Assembly: GCA_946541435.1 (NCBI GenBank)
Contig: CAMNJK010000028.1
Location: forward strand, 1 to 11,773
Length of the DNA: 11,773 nucleotides
DNA from: an uncultured Bacillota bacterium
GTDB lineage: Bacteria; Bacillota; Clostridia; Peptostreptococcales; Anaerovoracaceae
Reading direction: 5' to 3'
In this document: positions 1 through 6,759 of the stretch, one piece after another
Position numbering within the stretch: the stretch's first letter is position 1
Layout: each line of letters begins with the position of its first letter
Notes under the pieces: model-generated
The model's input: the letters and a program-made list of their open reading frames with translations, nothing else
Told to the model about the DNA's origin: nothing
The model's database searches: none
Made by a program: the position numbers and the translations under genes

Positions 1-44
1 TTGGCCCCCTGGCCCTTGTCCAAAAAACCCTTCGAAAACCCCGG

Positions 45-68
45 AAATTGTTTACTGCCAAACAATTT
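45..68. promoter_or_regulatory. Perfect inverted repeat, operator-like (site 1)
   Basis: AAATTGTTT (45-53) and AAACAATTT (60-68) are perfect 9-nt complementary arms around the 6-nt spacer ACTGCC. This form fits a dimeric DNA-binding protein better than a terminator, because no T-run follows. A matching half-site AATTGTTT lies at 87-94, starting 42 nt after the first arm. The regulator is unknown. Confidence 0.55.
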
Positions 69-86
69 TCGGTATTCTGAAGGGAT

Positions 87-94
87 AATTGTTT
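87..94. promoter_or_regulatory. AATTGTTT half-site following site 1
   Basis: AATTGTTT repeats the left arm of the palindrome at 45-68 and is followed by AC, as both full sites are. The 42-nt offset from site 1 is nearly the same as the 41-nt offset of the half-site that follows site 2, so the two-part layout seems to be duplicated. Confidence 0.4.
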
Positions 95-220
95 ACAGAT
101 GGCCCTGCAGGGCCAGCATTGCAGGGCTCCGACGAAAGAAATATGTGAATATCTTGTTGCACCGATTTTTTTACACCCGACACACCTGCCAGCAAACAAA
201 ATCCCGGGCAAAACCGCTGA

Positions 221-242
221 AATTGTTTACCGACAAACAATT
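221..242. promoter_or_regulatory. Inverted repeat, operator-like (site 2)
   Basis: AATTGTTT (221-228) and AAACAATT (235-242) are perfect 8-nt complementary arms around ACCGAC. That spacer has the same length as in site 1 and a related sequence (AC-G-C). Two near-identical palindromes 176 nt apart in otherwise GC-rich DNA suggest cooperative binding by one protein. Confidence 0.55.
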
Positions 243-261
243 CTGAGCATAAACCAGCAAA

Positions 262-269
262 AATTGTTT
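262..269. promoter_or_regulatory. AATTGTTT half-site following site 2
   Basis: This is a second lone AATTGTTT word, 41 nt after the start of site 2. It mirrors the spacing of the half-site after site 1. A degenerate word AAACAAAA at 194-201 may be another remnant. Confidence 0.4.
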
Positions 270-458
270 GCGCGTCCAACCTGCGCAGTTAAGTCCTAAA
301 TACGGTGTAAATTCCCTTCGCTCATCTATGGGACTGGCCTGTTTATTAGCGTACGACATCAATACCTCCGGCCGAATGACATCGACCAATAAGGACTTTT
401 CAATATTTCTGTGGATCGAAAGGCCTTATATATTGAATTTTTCTTCTCCTGCTCTCCG

Positions 459-471
459 GCAAAGGCTGGCC
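459..471 (+). repeat. Iterated 13-mer GCAAAGGCTGGCC, copy 1 (non-coding)
   Basis: Exact copy lying in the non-coding leader of the protease gene, within the context CCGG-motif-GGCC. Because it is outside any gene I can support, protein sequence cannot explain it. Confidence 0.7.
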
Positions 472-526
472 GGCCTCCCTCTACGTCATAGTTCTCACTG
501 ATTCGTTTCTGTTTTCACATATTACA

Positions 527-555
527 TTCACAAAATCCACATATTCAAGTACTAT
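527..555 (+). promoter_or_regulatory. Sigma-A-like promoter of the HtrA-like gene
   Basis: A -35-like TTCACA (527-532) and a -10-like TACTAT (550-555) are separated by exactly 17 nt. This would start transcription near 562 and give a leader of about 38 nt before the ATG at 600. It lies downstream of the AATTGTTT sites, which are therefore more than 250 nt upstream of the promoter. Confidence 0.5.
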
Positions 556-599
556 AGTATGCTTGTGAAACAGAGAACCAACCCGAGTGAGGTGTAACG

Positions 600-2903
600 A
601 TGAACGACAACAACAAAGACACATCAAACTACGAACCGAACTTCGTTCTGACGCCGTCGGATGCGGATCAGGCTGAGGCAGCAGCGGAAGCCGAAGCAGC
701 CGAGGGCGCGATAACTCCAGACAAAACAGTCGAGAACACAGCAGCCGAAGCCACACCGACTGAGGATGCAAAGGCTGGCCAGGCCGAAGCCACAAAGGCT
801 GAAGACGCACAATCTGGCAAGGCCGACAACCCAGCCGCGGATCCGGAAGCCGCGGAGCCGAAAGCTGAGGAGCCAGAAGCTGAGGAGCCAAAAGCCGCGG
901 ATCCGGAAGCTGTAAAACCGGAAGCCCCGCAGCCTTCCTACGAGCCGAATTTCATCCTGAAACCTTCGGCGCCGGAAAAGCCGGAGAAGAACGAGCCTGC
1001 CGCGGCATCTGAAACAGCCGCAGCATCCGAAACATCCACCGGATCCGCAGCATCCACAGAGTCCGCTTCGACGACTGCAGCCAAAACATCCGCTGCAGGT
1101 CCTGCGCCCGACCGGTTCAGCCGCGATCCCTACTCCCGCGATCCTTACTCCAGAGAGACCGCGGACATGTCCTCCATCGCCAATGAAACCGCCGGCGCCG
1201 GAGAGGCAGCCAGAAGCGGAGGTCCTTCCGGCGGCGCAGCTGGCGCTGCCAGATCGGCGGCGGCAGGCATGGCCGACGCGGCCAGGTCAGCGGCAGCCGG
1301 CGCGGCTGGCGCTTTCGCGGGGGCTGCCGGCAGGTCCGCATACGAGAACCGGCCCAAATATGAGAACCCCAGCTTCGATCCGGGGCAGACGGGCCACTAT
1401 ACAGATCCCCGGGACAGATTCCGCGGGACTGAATCCGCATCCTGGAGCAACGGAGAATTCCACAGCAACCGCAAGGCTGTCAGGGACAGCATCCATAAAC
1501 AGCAGAAGCAGCAGAAGAAAAAACCTGCTCCCGTCATGCTGACCAGAAGAGCCCTGGGCCTTCTGATCGCGGGATGCCTGTGTCTGTCCTGCCTGTTCGG
1601 ACTGGGCGGCGCGGCGCTGGGATATTCCATGATGCATCAGCATAACGAAGCGGCAACTGCGCAGACAGCGACGGCGGCAGCCTCCGCCAATGACAGCGCT
1701 GTATCCAACGCGGGATACACCCTGGAAGAGGCCACCGGCAGCAACATGACAGTGAAGGAGATCACCGCCGCGGCGAAAAACAGCGTGGTAGAGATCCGGA
1801 CCGAAGCAGTTTCCTCTGATACCTGGATGCAGCAATACGTCACCGAGGGCGCCGGCAGCGGCGTCATCATCAGCGAAGACGGCTACATCATGACCAACAA
1901 CCACGTCATTGAAGGCGCCAGCAAGATCAAGGTGACCACAGCGGACGAAAAAGAATATGAAGCCGAGCTGATCGGCACAGATGATACCAACGACGTTGCC
2001 GTGATCAAGATCAAGGCGTCCGGCCTGACACCGGCCACCTACGGCAACAGCGACAACCTGGAAGTAGGCGACCTGGCCGTCGCCATCGGCAATCCTCTGG
2101 GTGAACTGGGCGGTACCGTAACAGCCGGTATCATCAGTGCCACCGACAGAGAACTGGCCATCGACGGCAAGACCCTCCATCTCCTGCAGACAGACAGCTC
2201 CATCAACCCGGGCAACTCCGGCGGCGGCCTCTTCAACAGCAACGGCCAGCTGATCGGCCTGGTGGTGGCAAAATCCGCAGGTTCCGATGTGGAAGGTCTG
2301 GGCTTCGCGATCCCCATCAATACAGCGGCGGATGTGGCCCAGCAGCTCAAGGACAAGGGCTATGTCAGCGGACAGCCCTCCACCGGTATGACTTATACCG
2401 AGGGCAGCTTCAGCAACAACGGAGACACCTTCAATTCCTTTGATTCCTTCTTCGGCGGCGGCAATACAGGGGTATTCATATACAGTGTCAATGGTGAAAA
2501 CGCCAAAGAGGCAGGTTTCCAGGCAGGCGATCAGGTCTATGCCGTCGACGGAGAAGAAATCGGTTCCTTCGATGATCTGTCTGCCATCGTCACCGCCCAC
2601 AAAGTCGGTGACAAGCTGACCTTCACCATCATCCGGAACGGCACACAGAAGAACATCAAACTGGAACTGGAAGAAAAGCAGGCTGTCCCCGACACCCAGT
2701 CGACCGGCGGCCAGAATGGTCAGGATCAGAATGGCCAGGGCCAGAACAACCAGGATCAGAACGGCGTTCCGAACGGACAGAACGGAGCAGATGGAAACGC
2801 GCCGGGCAATGGTCAGGATCAGCCGCAGAGCGGCCTGAACCCCGGCAGCGGGCAGCAGGACATCGAGAGCTGGAGCGATCTGTTCAACAACTTCTTCTGG
2901 TAG
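600..2903 (+). CDS. HtrA/DegP-like membrane-anchored serine protease with one PDZ domain
   Basis: Trypsin-like quality-control protease of the cell surface. The 767-residue protein starts at an ATG preceded by GAGGTG (589-594). Residues 1 to about 312 are disordered and rich in Ala, Glu and Pro. They contain the motif YEPNFxLxPS twice (residues 11-20 and 114-123), a YSRDP repeat, and an Ala/Gly-rich stretch (about 209-247). A membrane span follows at about 318-341 after a basic RR, so the N-terminus should be cytoplasmic and the protease outside. The catalytic triad is visible: His435 (TNNHVIEG), Asp465 (TNDVAVIK) and Ser540 (NPGNSGGG). One PDZ domain covers about 624-697, then a Gln/Asn/Gly-rich tail ends in DLFNNFFW. 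Family members are usually about 400-500 residues, so the extra N-terminus is notable. Family assignment is secure; the specific paralogue (HtrA, DegP or DegS type) is not. Confidence 0.95.
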   Translation: MNDNNKDTSNYEPNFVLTPSDADQAEAAAEAEAAEGAITPDKTVENTAAEATPTEDAKAGQAEATKAEDAQSGKADNPAADPEAAEPKAEEPEAEEPKAADPEAVKPEAPQPSYEPNFILKPSAPEKPEKNEPAAASETAAASETSTGSAASTESASTTAAKTSAAGPAPDRFSRDPYSRDPYSRETADMSSIANETAGAGEAARSGGPSGGAAGAARSAAAGMADAARSAAAGAAGAFAGAAGRSAYENRPKYENPSFDPGQTGHYTDPRDRFRGTESASWSNGEFHSNRKAVRDSIHKQQKQQKKKPAPVMLTRRALGLLIAGCLCLSCLFGLGGAALGYSMMHQHNEAATAQTATAAASANDSAVSNAGYTLEEATGSNMTVKEITAAAKNSVVEIRTEAVSSDTWMQQYVTEGAGSGVIISEDGYIMTNNHVIEGASKIKVTTADEKEYEAELIGTDDTNDVAVIKIKASGLTPATYGNSDNLEVGDLAVAIGNPLGELGGTVTAGIISATDRELAIDGKTLHLLQTDSSINPGNSGGGLFNSNGQLIGLVVAKSAGSDVEGLGFAIPINTAADVAQQLKDKGYVSGQPSTGMTYTEGSFSNNGDTFNSFDSFFGGGNTGVFIYSVNGENAKEAGFQAGDQVYAVDGEEIGSFDDLSAIVTAHKVGDKLTFTIIRNGTQKNIKLELEEKQAVPDTQSTGGQNGQDQNGQGQNNQDQNGVPNGQNGADGNAPGNGQDQPQSGLNPGSGQQDIESWSDLFNNFFW
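768..780 (+). repeat. Iterated 13-mer GCAAAGGCTGGCC, copy 2
   Basis: Exact copy inside the disordered N-terminus of the HtrA-like protein, read in frame as Ala-Lys-Ala-Gly. It continues as AGGC, sharing 17 nt with the copy in aroB. Confidence 0.6.
834..910 (+). repeat. In-frame Ala/Glu/Pro repeat DNA
   Basis: The 17-nt word GCCGCGGATCCGGAAGC occurs at 834-850 and again at 894-910, 60 nt apart. Between them lie degenerate units encoding E(E/A)P-(E/K)-A. This is repeat-driven length growth inside the disordered N-terminal segment of the protease gene; the 60-nt period keeps the frame. Confidence 0.6.
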
Positions 2904-2997
2904 ATCCGCCGGACCGGCCAAACAAGCAGGTTCCGGCAGGGCAGACCGCCTGGGCGAACCCGGCGGGCAGACCCCTGTCCGGTATATCAGAAATCTT

Positions 2998-3033
2998 CCG
3001 GCGAAATGCGGCCTGCGTATTTCGCCGGTTTTT
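2998..3033 (+). terminator. Rho-independent terminator after the HtrA-like gene
   Basis: Perfect 10-bp stem CCGGCGAAAT (2998-3007) with ATTTCGCCGG (3019-3028), an 11-nt loop, then five T. It lies 95 nt past the stop codon and separates the protease gene from aroB. Confidence 0.85.
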
Positions 3034-3039
3034 CATCTG

Positions 3040-3048
3040 TGATAAAAT
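3040..3048 (+). promoter_or_regulatory. Possible extended -10 promoter for aroB
   Basis: TGATAAAAT fits an extended -10 element (TG-N-TAAAAT) just after the upstream terminator. The hexamer 17 nt upstream (TTTCGC, 3020-3025) is a poor -35. A start near 3055 would give a leader of about 113 nt containing the 24-nt repeats. Support is only the short motif and its sensible position. Confidence 0.35.
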
Positions 3049-3063
3049 AAACTGAAATTCATC

Positions 3064-3159
3064 GCGGACAGCTGCGAAAACGTGGCCGCAGACAGCTGGG
3101 AAAACACGACCGCAGGCAACTGCGGCAACACCATCGCAGGCTTCCGCAGGAACGAGAGG
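3064..3159 (+). repeat. Four diverged 24-nt tandem units in the aroB leader
   Basis: Units start at 3064, 3088, 3112 and 3136, each opening with GCRG. The first two share GACAGCTG and GAAAAC, and the third keeps CTGCGGCAACAC. Similarity falls toward the fourth unit, which supplies the GAGAGG ribosome binding site of aroB. The frame is open toward aroB but has no ATG, so I regard the array as non-coding leader. Cause and role are unknown. Confidence 0.6.
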
Positions 3160-3167
3160 AACCTCTT

Positions 3168-4271
3168 TTGGAAACAATTCACGTTAACGCATCGAAACCA
3201 TATGACGTCATTCTCAAGGCCGGCGTCCTGTCTGAAGCCGGCCGGCTGATCCGAAACGAACTGGAACAGCGGCGCGGCACGGCAGGAATGCTCCGCTGCC
3301 GCAGGGTCTGCGTGGTGACCGATGAGACCGTGGGGGCTCTGTACGGAGGACCCGGCCAGGCTTTGCATACGTCTCTTCGCAGCGCGGGATTCGAAACCAC
3401 CAGCTTCGTTTTTCCGGGGGGCGAGGCCCACAAGACCATGGAGACCGTGGCGCAGCTGCTGGATCATCTGACGGAGAACCGCTTCTCCCGGACGGACCTG
3501 CTGGTGGCCCTGGGCGGCGGCATCACCGGCGATGTGACCGGTTTTGCGGCAGCCATCTATCTCAGGGGCATCGACTTCGTCCAGATCCCCACCACCCTTC
3601 TGGCGGCGGTGGACTCCTCCGTGGGGGGCAAGACCGGAGTGAACCTGCCCGCGGGCAAGAACCTGGCCGGCGCCTTCTGGCAGCCGAACCTGGTGCTCTT
3701 CGACCCGGCGGTGATGACCACCCTGGGCCGGCCCCTGCTGCTGGACGGCATGGCCGAGATCCTGAAGGCGGGCTTTATCGCCGACAGCAACATCATCTAC
3801 GACGCCATGAACGTGTCCTCCATCTTCGAGCATCCCGAGACCATGCTGCGGCTCATCGGCAGCGCCGTGAACGTCAAGCGGCGGATCGTGGAGGCGGACG
3901 AGCGGGAAAGCGGCGAGCGGAAGCTGCTGAACCTGGGCCACACCGTGGGGCACGCCATTGAAAAATGCAGCAACTACGAGATCTCCCACGGGGCGGCGGT
4001 GGCCATCGGCATGAAGATCATCGCAAAGGCTGGCCAGGCTTTGGAATGGATCGAGTCCGGCTACGGCGATGACATCTGCGATATCCTGGGATATTTCGGT
4101 TACGATCTCAGCTGCCCCTATCCGGCGTGGGCGCTGGCGGACGCGGCTCTGAACGATAAGAAAATGCAGGGCGGCCGGATCAGCCTGGTGGTTCCCGATC
4201 ACCCGGGGCACTGCATGCTGAAGGAAGTCTCCGCGGCTGATCTTGAAGACATCATCAAAAAAGGACTGTAA
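3168..4271 (+). CDS. aroB: 3-dehydroquinate synthase
   Basis: Second step of the shikimate pathway: converts DAHP to 3-dehydroquinate using NAD and a divalent metal, in the cytoplasm. The 367-residue length is normal. Visible landmarks are the nucleotide-binding Gly118 cluster (GGGITGD, 116-122), the VDSSVGGKTGVNLPAGKN segment, and metal ligands Glu197 (GMAEILKAG), His258 and His262 (GHTVGHAIE) and His274 (SHG). The start is a TTG with GAGAGG about 8 nt upstream. The N-terminus METIHV aligns with the start of known AroB proteins, and the frame upstream has no ATG, so TTG is preferred. It forms an operon with the EPSP-synthase-like gene 16 nt downstream. All key residues seem intact. Confidence 0.96.
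   Translation: METIHVNASKPYDVILKAGVLSEAGRLIRNELEQRRGTAGMLRCRRVCVVTDETVGALYGGPGQALHTSLRSAGFETTSFVFPGGEAHKTMETVAQLLDHLTENRFSRTDLLVALGGGITGDVTGFAAAIYLRGIDFVQIPTTLLAAVDSSVGGKTGVNLPAGKNLAGAFWQPNLVLFDPAVMTTLGRPLLLDGMAEILKAGFIADSNIIYDAMNVSSIFEHPETMLRLIGSAVNVKRRIVEADERESGERKLLNLGHTVGHAIEKCSNYEISHGAAVAIGMKIIAKAGQALEWIESGYGDDICDILGYFGYDLSCPYPAWALADAALNDKKMQGGRISLVVPDHPGHCMLKEVSAADLEDIIKKGL
3354..3366 (-). repeat. Iterated 13-mer, C variant GCAAAGCCTGGCC
   Basis: Read on the minus strand, this is the 13-mer with C instead of G at position 7. It lies in aroB, where the coding strand GGCCAGGCTTTGC encodes Gly-Gln-Ala-Leu-His using a TTG leucine codon in a gene that mostly uses CTG. Confidence 0.5.
4023..4044 (+). 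repeat. Iterated 13-mer copy 3, extended into a near-palindrome
   Basis: Exact GCAAAGGCTGGCC (4023-4035) overlaps a 12/13 match to the C variant on the other strand (4032-4044). Together they form a 22-nt near-palindrome centred on TGGCCA. In aroB it encodes Ala-Lys-Ala-Gly-Gln-Ala-Leu with GCA, GCT and TTG codons that stand out from the GCC/GCG/CTG use around them. Confidence 0.65.
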
Positions 4272-4286
4272 GAGAAAGGACTGTAA
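4260..4286 (+). repeat. 15-nt tandem duplication at the aroB/aroA-like junction
   Basis: AAAGGACTGTAA occurs at 4260-4271, where its TAA is the aroB stop, and again at 4275-4286, where AAAGGA is the ribosome binding site of the next gene. The period is 15 nt. The second copy seems to have created or strengthened the translation start signal of the downstream gene. Confidence 0.7.
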
Positions 4287-4287
4287 A

Positions 4288-5577
4288 ATGGATATCACTC
4301 TGATTCCATCCAAACTGAACGGAACCCTCCAGGCCCGTCTGAATGTGACGGACAGCATGCTGCATGCGGTGAGCCAGGCCCTGGCCCTGTACCAGGTCCG
4401 GACCGGGGCCGCCAGTCCCGCCGGAGCCAACGCGGGGCTGGCCGCGGATTTTATCCGCCGCCAGGATCTCTGGTCCGAAGATACCGAGACCCTGATCTCC
4501 TGCTTCCGGGTGCTGGCGGATGACGCCCCCACCCTGCACGTGGGAAGCAACAGCCATGCTTTCTGCATGATGCTGCCCATCGCGGCTTCGGTCAAGCACA
4601 AGGTCTCCTTTACCGGCACCACGGAATTCCCCAACCGGCTTCTCCTGCCCATGACGGAAGTCCTGAAACGGCGGGATGTCAGATTTTCACGGGGAGGTCT
4701 TAAGATCAAACGCCGGGACCGTGACCGGATCCATGAGATCTGCACCATGTCAGGCCAGGCGGAATACGGCGGCTTTTCCCTGACCGGACGGGAAGACCCC
4801 TATTTCGTGACCGGGCTTCTGTTCGGGCTTCCGCTGCTTCCGGGCAACAGCTCCATCCGCATGACCACCATGCCGGATTCCATGGAGATCCCGGAGATGG
4901 CCCTGTCCGTGCTGCGTCAGTACGGCATCGCCATCCGCTATGCTGTGGATGATTACGGCTATCCGTATTTCGAGATCCCGGGCAACCAGCAGTACAGGAT
5001 CCCCGATTCCTTCTCCATCGAAGGGGACTGGGCCCGGGCATCCTTCTGGCTGGGCTGCGGCGCCCTGGGCGGCAATGTGACTATCCGGGGACTGGCGGGC
5101 GACTCCAGTCAGACAGCCCGGCAGATCCTGGACAAGCTCAATTCCCTGGGCGCGGCCACGGGACTTGGCGAAGGCAGCGCGGGTGTGGTCTCCGGCGCCC
5201 TCAAGGGCTGCAACATCAACGCATCCCGCATTCCGGGGCTGATCCCCATCCTTTCCGTCCTCATGGCCAACGCCAGCGGCACCTCCATGCTGACCGGCAT
5301 CAACTGCGATGATCATATGGCAGTCTTCCGGGTACTGGACGCCTTCGGCGCGGACATTTCCAACGGCGGCTCCGGTTTTTCCTTTACCGGGACACCGGTG
5401 CTCACCGGCGGTGAGATCAACGCGGCCGGCGATCCCATCGTCGTCATGACAGCCACCGCCGCCTCCTGCTTCTCCAGGATGCCGGTGACCATCCGGGACG
5501 CCGGGGTGATCAACAAACTGTATCCGGGATTCTTTGACGAGTACGCCGCCCTGGGCGGACGCATCGAGGGGCGGTAA
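4288..5577 (+). CDS. EPSP-synthase-like protein lacking most active-site residues
   Basis: The protein has 429 residues, close to the usual 427-450 of EPSP synthase (AroA), and follows aroB by 16 nt. The start ATG sits just after AAAGGA; the frame is open further upstream but that would overlap aroB. It aligns by eye with E. coli AroA along its length (for example EGDWARASFWL with EGDASSASYFL, and NKLYPGFFDEY with AKTFPDYFEQL). Yet the active-site positions differ: K22, S23 and R27 become V20, T21 and L25; N94, T97 and R100 become S87, H90 and C93; Q171 becomes Y172; D313 becomes G317; the KExDR motif becomes NCDDH; H385 and R386 become P383 and I384. Only R124 (R117) and K411 (K410) seem kept. 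I infer a non-catalytic or repurposed paralogue; a canonical AroA may exist elsewhere. Confidence 0.75.
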   Translation: MDITLIPSKLNGTLQARLNVTDSMLHAVSQALALYQVRTGAASPAGANAGLAADFIRRQDLWSEDTETLISCFRVLADDAPTLHVGSNSHAFCMMLPIAASVKHKVSFTGTTEFPNRLLLPMTEVLKRRDVRFSRGGLKIKRRDRDRIHEICTMSGQAEYGGFSLTGREDPYFVTGLLFGLPLLPGNSSIRMTTMPDSMEIPEMALSVLRQYGIAIRYAVDDYGYPYFEIPGNQQYRIPDSFSIEGDWARASFWLGCGALGGNVTIRGLAGDSSQTARQILDKLNSLGAATGLGEGSAGVVSGALKGCNINASRIPGLIPILSVLMANASGTSMLTGINCDDHMAVFRVLDAFGADISNGGSGFSFTGTPVLTGGEINAAGDPIVVMTATAASCFSRMPVTIRDAGVINKLYPGFFDEYAALGGRIEGR

Positions 5578-5593
5578 CGCCGCAATGATATCT

Positions 5594-5627
5594 AAAAAAA
5601 GAGGCGGTCCCTTCCGGTGATCGCCTC
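5594..5627 (-). terminator. Rho-independent terminator of the pilus operon
   Basis: On the minus strand, GAGGCGATC and GACCGCCTC form a 9-bp stem with one mismatch around a 9-nt loop, followed by seven T (5600-5594). It lies about 45 nt past the PilT stop codon. On the plus strand no T-run follows the stem, so it does not clearly serve the convergent EPSP-synthase-like gene, whose own terminator I do not see. Confidence 0.75.
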
Positions 5628-5670
5628 CGAATGAATCCAATATGGATGATCCTTACAGAACGCCGGCGGC

Positions 5671-6735
5671 CTATGCCCCCAGGCGTTTTTTCATGTTCTC
5701 GTAGTGTACGCAGGAGATCAGGGCCGTCTCCTTGGTGATGGTCCCGGCGCGGACCAGATCCAGAAGGCTTCCGTCCATGGTGCACATGCCCTCGGCGGCG
5801 CCCGCCTGCATGGCGGAATCCAGCTGGTGGAGCTTGCCTTCCCGGATCATGTTCTGGATGGCCGGCGTCTGCTTCATGATCTCGAATACCGGTACCTGAC
5901 CGCCGTCCACCGAAGGCACCAGCTGCTGGCATACCACGCCCCGCAGGATCTGGGCCAGCTGGATCTTCACCTGCTGCTGCTGGTTGGCCGGGAACACGTC
6001 GATGATCCGGTTGATGGTGTTGGCTGCGCTGCTGGTGTGCAGTGTGGACAGGAGCAGCACGCCGGTCTCCGCCGCGGTGATGGCCGCAGAGATGGTATCG
6101 AAGTCACGCATCTCACCCAGCAGGATCACGTCCGGACTCTCACGCAGCGCGGACCGCAGGGATTCCAGGTATCCCGGCGTATCGATGGAGATCTCGCGCT
6201 GGGAAACGATGGACTGCTCATGCCGGTGGATGTACTCGATGGGGTCCTCCATGGTGATGATATGCCCGCTCCTGCTTTTGTTGATCCGGTCGATCATGCA
6301 GGCCAGGGTGGTGGACTTGCCCGTTCCGGCGGCGCCGGTGATCAGCACCAGGCCTTTCTTCTCTTCTGCCAGGGACAGGACTGTCTCCGGGATGCCCAGA
6401 GACGCAGGATCCGGCAGGCCGAAACGAATGACCCGGATGACGGATGCCAGGGAACCCCGCTGGCGGAACACGTTGACCCGGAACCTTCCCATCTGCGCCA
6501 CTGCGAAGGAAAAGTCATCGTCCAGTCCCTGGTCCACCACCTTCCGGTCCCGGCCGCTGACCTGATAGATCTGATCCACCAGATCATTGATGGCGTCGGG
6601 CATCATCCGGTCCCCGGCCAGCCTTTGCTGCTGTCCGCGGCATTTCAGCGTCACCGGAAGTCCGGCAACCAGGAAAATATCCGATGCCTCGGTCTCGATC
6701 GCTGTCTTCAGTATATCCAGTATGTTCATAGCCAT
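5671..6735 (-). CDS. pilT: PilT-type twitching/retraction ATPase
   Basis: Hexameric cytoplasmic AAA-like ATPase that powers type IV pilus retraction. The 354-residue length fits PilT rather than the longer PilB. Visible motifs are an N-terminal ASDIFLVAGLPVTL segment (residues 17-30), Walker A GAAGTGKST (134-142), Asp box TMEDPIEYIH (161-170), Walker B PDVILLGEMRD (201-211) with Glu208, and His box STLHTSSA (230-237). The PilT signature AIRNLIRE reads AIQNMIRE (292-299), a substitution of the first Arg. The start ATG has AGGAAG 7 nt upstream; a second ATG two codons later is less well placed. It is the last gene of the operon, 24 nt after a small membrane protein. No PilB partner lies in the window, so whether it retracts or drives assembly cannot be told from sequence. 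Confidence 0.93.
   Translation of the reverse strand: MAMNILDILKTAIETEASDIFLVAGLPVTLKCRGQQQRLAGDRMMPDAINDLVDQIYQVSGRDRKVVDQGLDDDFSFAVAQMGRFRVNVFRQRGSLASVIRVIRFGLPDPASLGIPETVLSLAEEKKGLVLITGAAGTGKSTTLACMIDRINKSRSGHIITMEDPIEYIHRHEQSIVSQREISIDTPGYLESLRSALRESPDVILLGEMRDFDTISAAITAAETGVLLLSTLHTSSAANTINRIIDVFPANQQQQVKIQLAQILRGVVCQQLVPSVDGGQVPVFEIMKQTPAIQNMIREGKLHQLDSAMQAGAAEGMCTMDGSLLDLVRAGTITKETALISCVHYENMKKRLGA
6616..6628 (-). repeat. Iterated 13-mer GCAAAGGCTGGCC, copy 4
   Basis: Exact copy on the minus strand within pilT. Here it is read in a different frame from the other coding copies, giving Gln-Arg-Leu-Ala with CAA and AGG codons. The change of frame shows the word is kept as DNA and not as a peptide. 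Confidence 0.65.
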
Positions 6736-6759
6736 GACACTTCTTCCTTTCCCGGGGCA

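Larger units (their letters stand above)
1..599. other. Gene-poor AT-richer leader region
   Basis: I can support no protein gene here. The open frames on both strands are short, lack convincing ribosome binding sites and resemble nothing I recognise. The stretch is visibly richer in A/T than the genes to its right. It holds a cluster of AATTGTTT inverted repeats and half-sites (45-269), a palindrome GGCCCTGCAGGGCC (101-114), one copy of the iterated 13-mer (459-471) and a promoter for the downstream protease gene. A weak imperfect hairpin (ATAAGG 389-394 with CCTTAT 424-429) is followed by a short T-rich run and could be a leader structure, but support is thin. Confidence 0.6.

Noticed and set aside
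101..114. Palindrome GGCCCTGCAGGGCC
   Set aside because: Single occurrence, no T-run, and short GC palindromes are common in DNA of this composition.
171..389. Minus-strand 72-codon frame in the leader region (MVDVIRPEVLMSYANKQ...)
   Set aside because: It looks somewhat protein-like in its first half, but has no convincing ribosome binding site, overlaps the AATTGTTT palindromes, and matches no family I know.
389..429. Imperfect hairpin with following T-rich run, possible terminator or leader structure
   Set aside because: Only 6 clean base pairs, a mismatch and bulge, and a long loop; the T-run is offset. Too weak to call.
1287..2921. Long minus-strand open frame (544 codons) opposite the HtrA-like gene
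   Set aside because: It is the antisense shadow of a GC-rich gene whose plus-strand product has a full catalytic triad and PDZ domain. The minus product shows no domain and no ribosome binding site.
3172..3179. AAACAATT half-site at the aroB start
   Set aside because: An 8-mer is expected about once by chance in a window this size, and it encodes the conserved AroB N-terminus. No partner arm is nearby.
3033..4748. Minus-strand open frame of 571 codons opposite aroB and the aroA-like gene
   Set aside because: Antisense shadow. The plus-strand proteins are clearly real, and the 8-residue repeat near its C-terminus is only the 24-nt DNA repeat read backwards.
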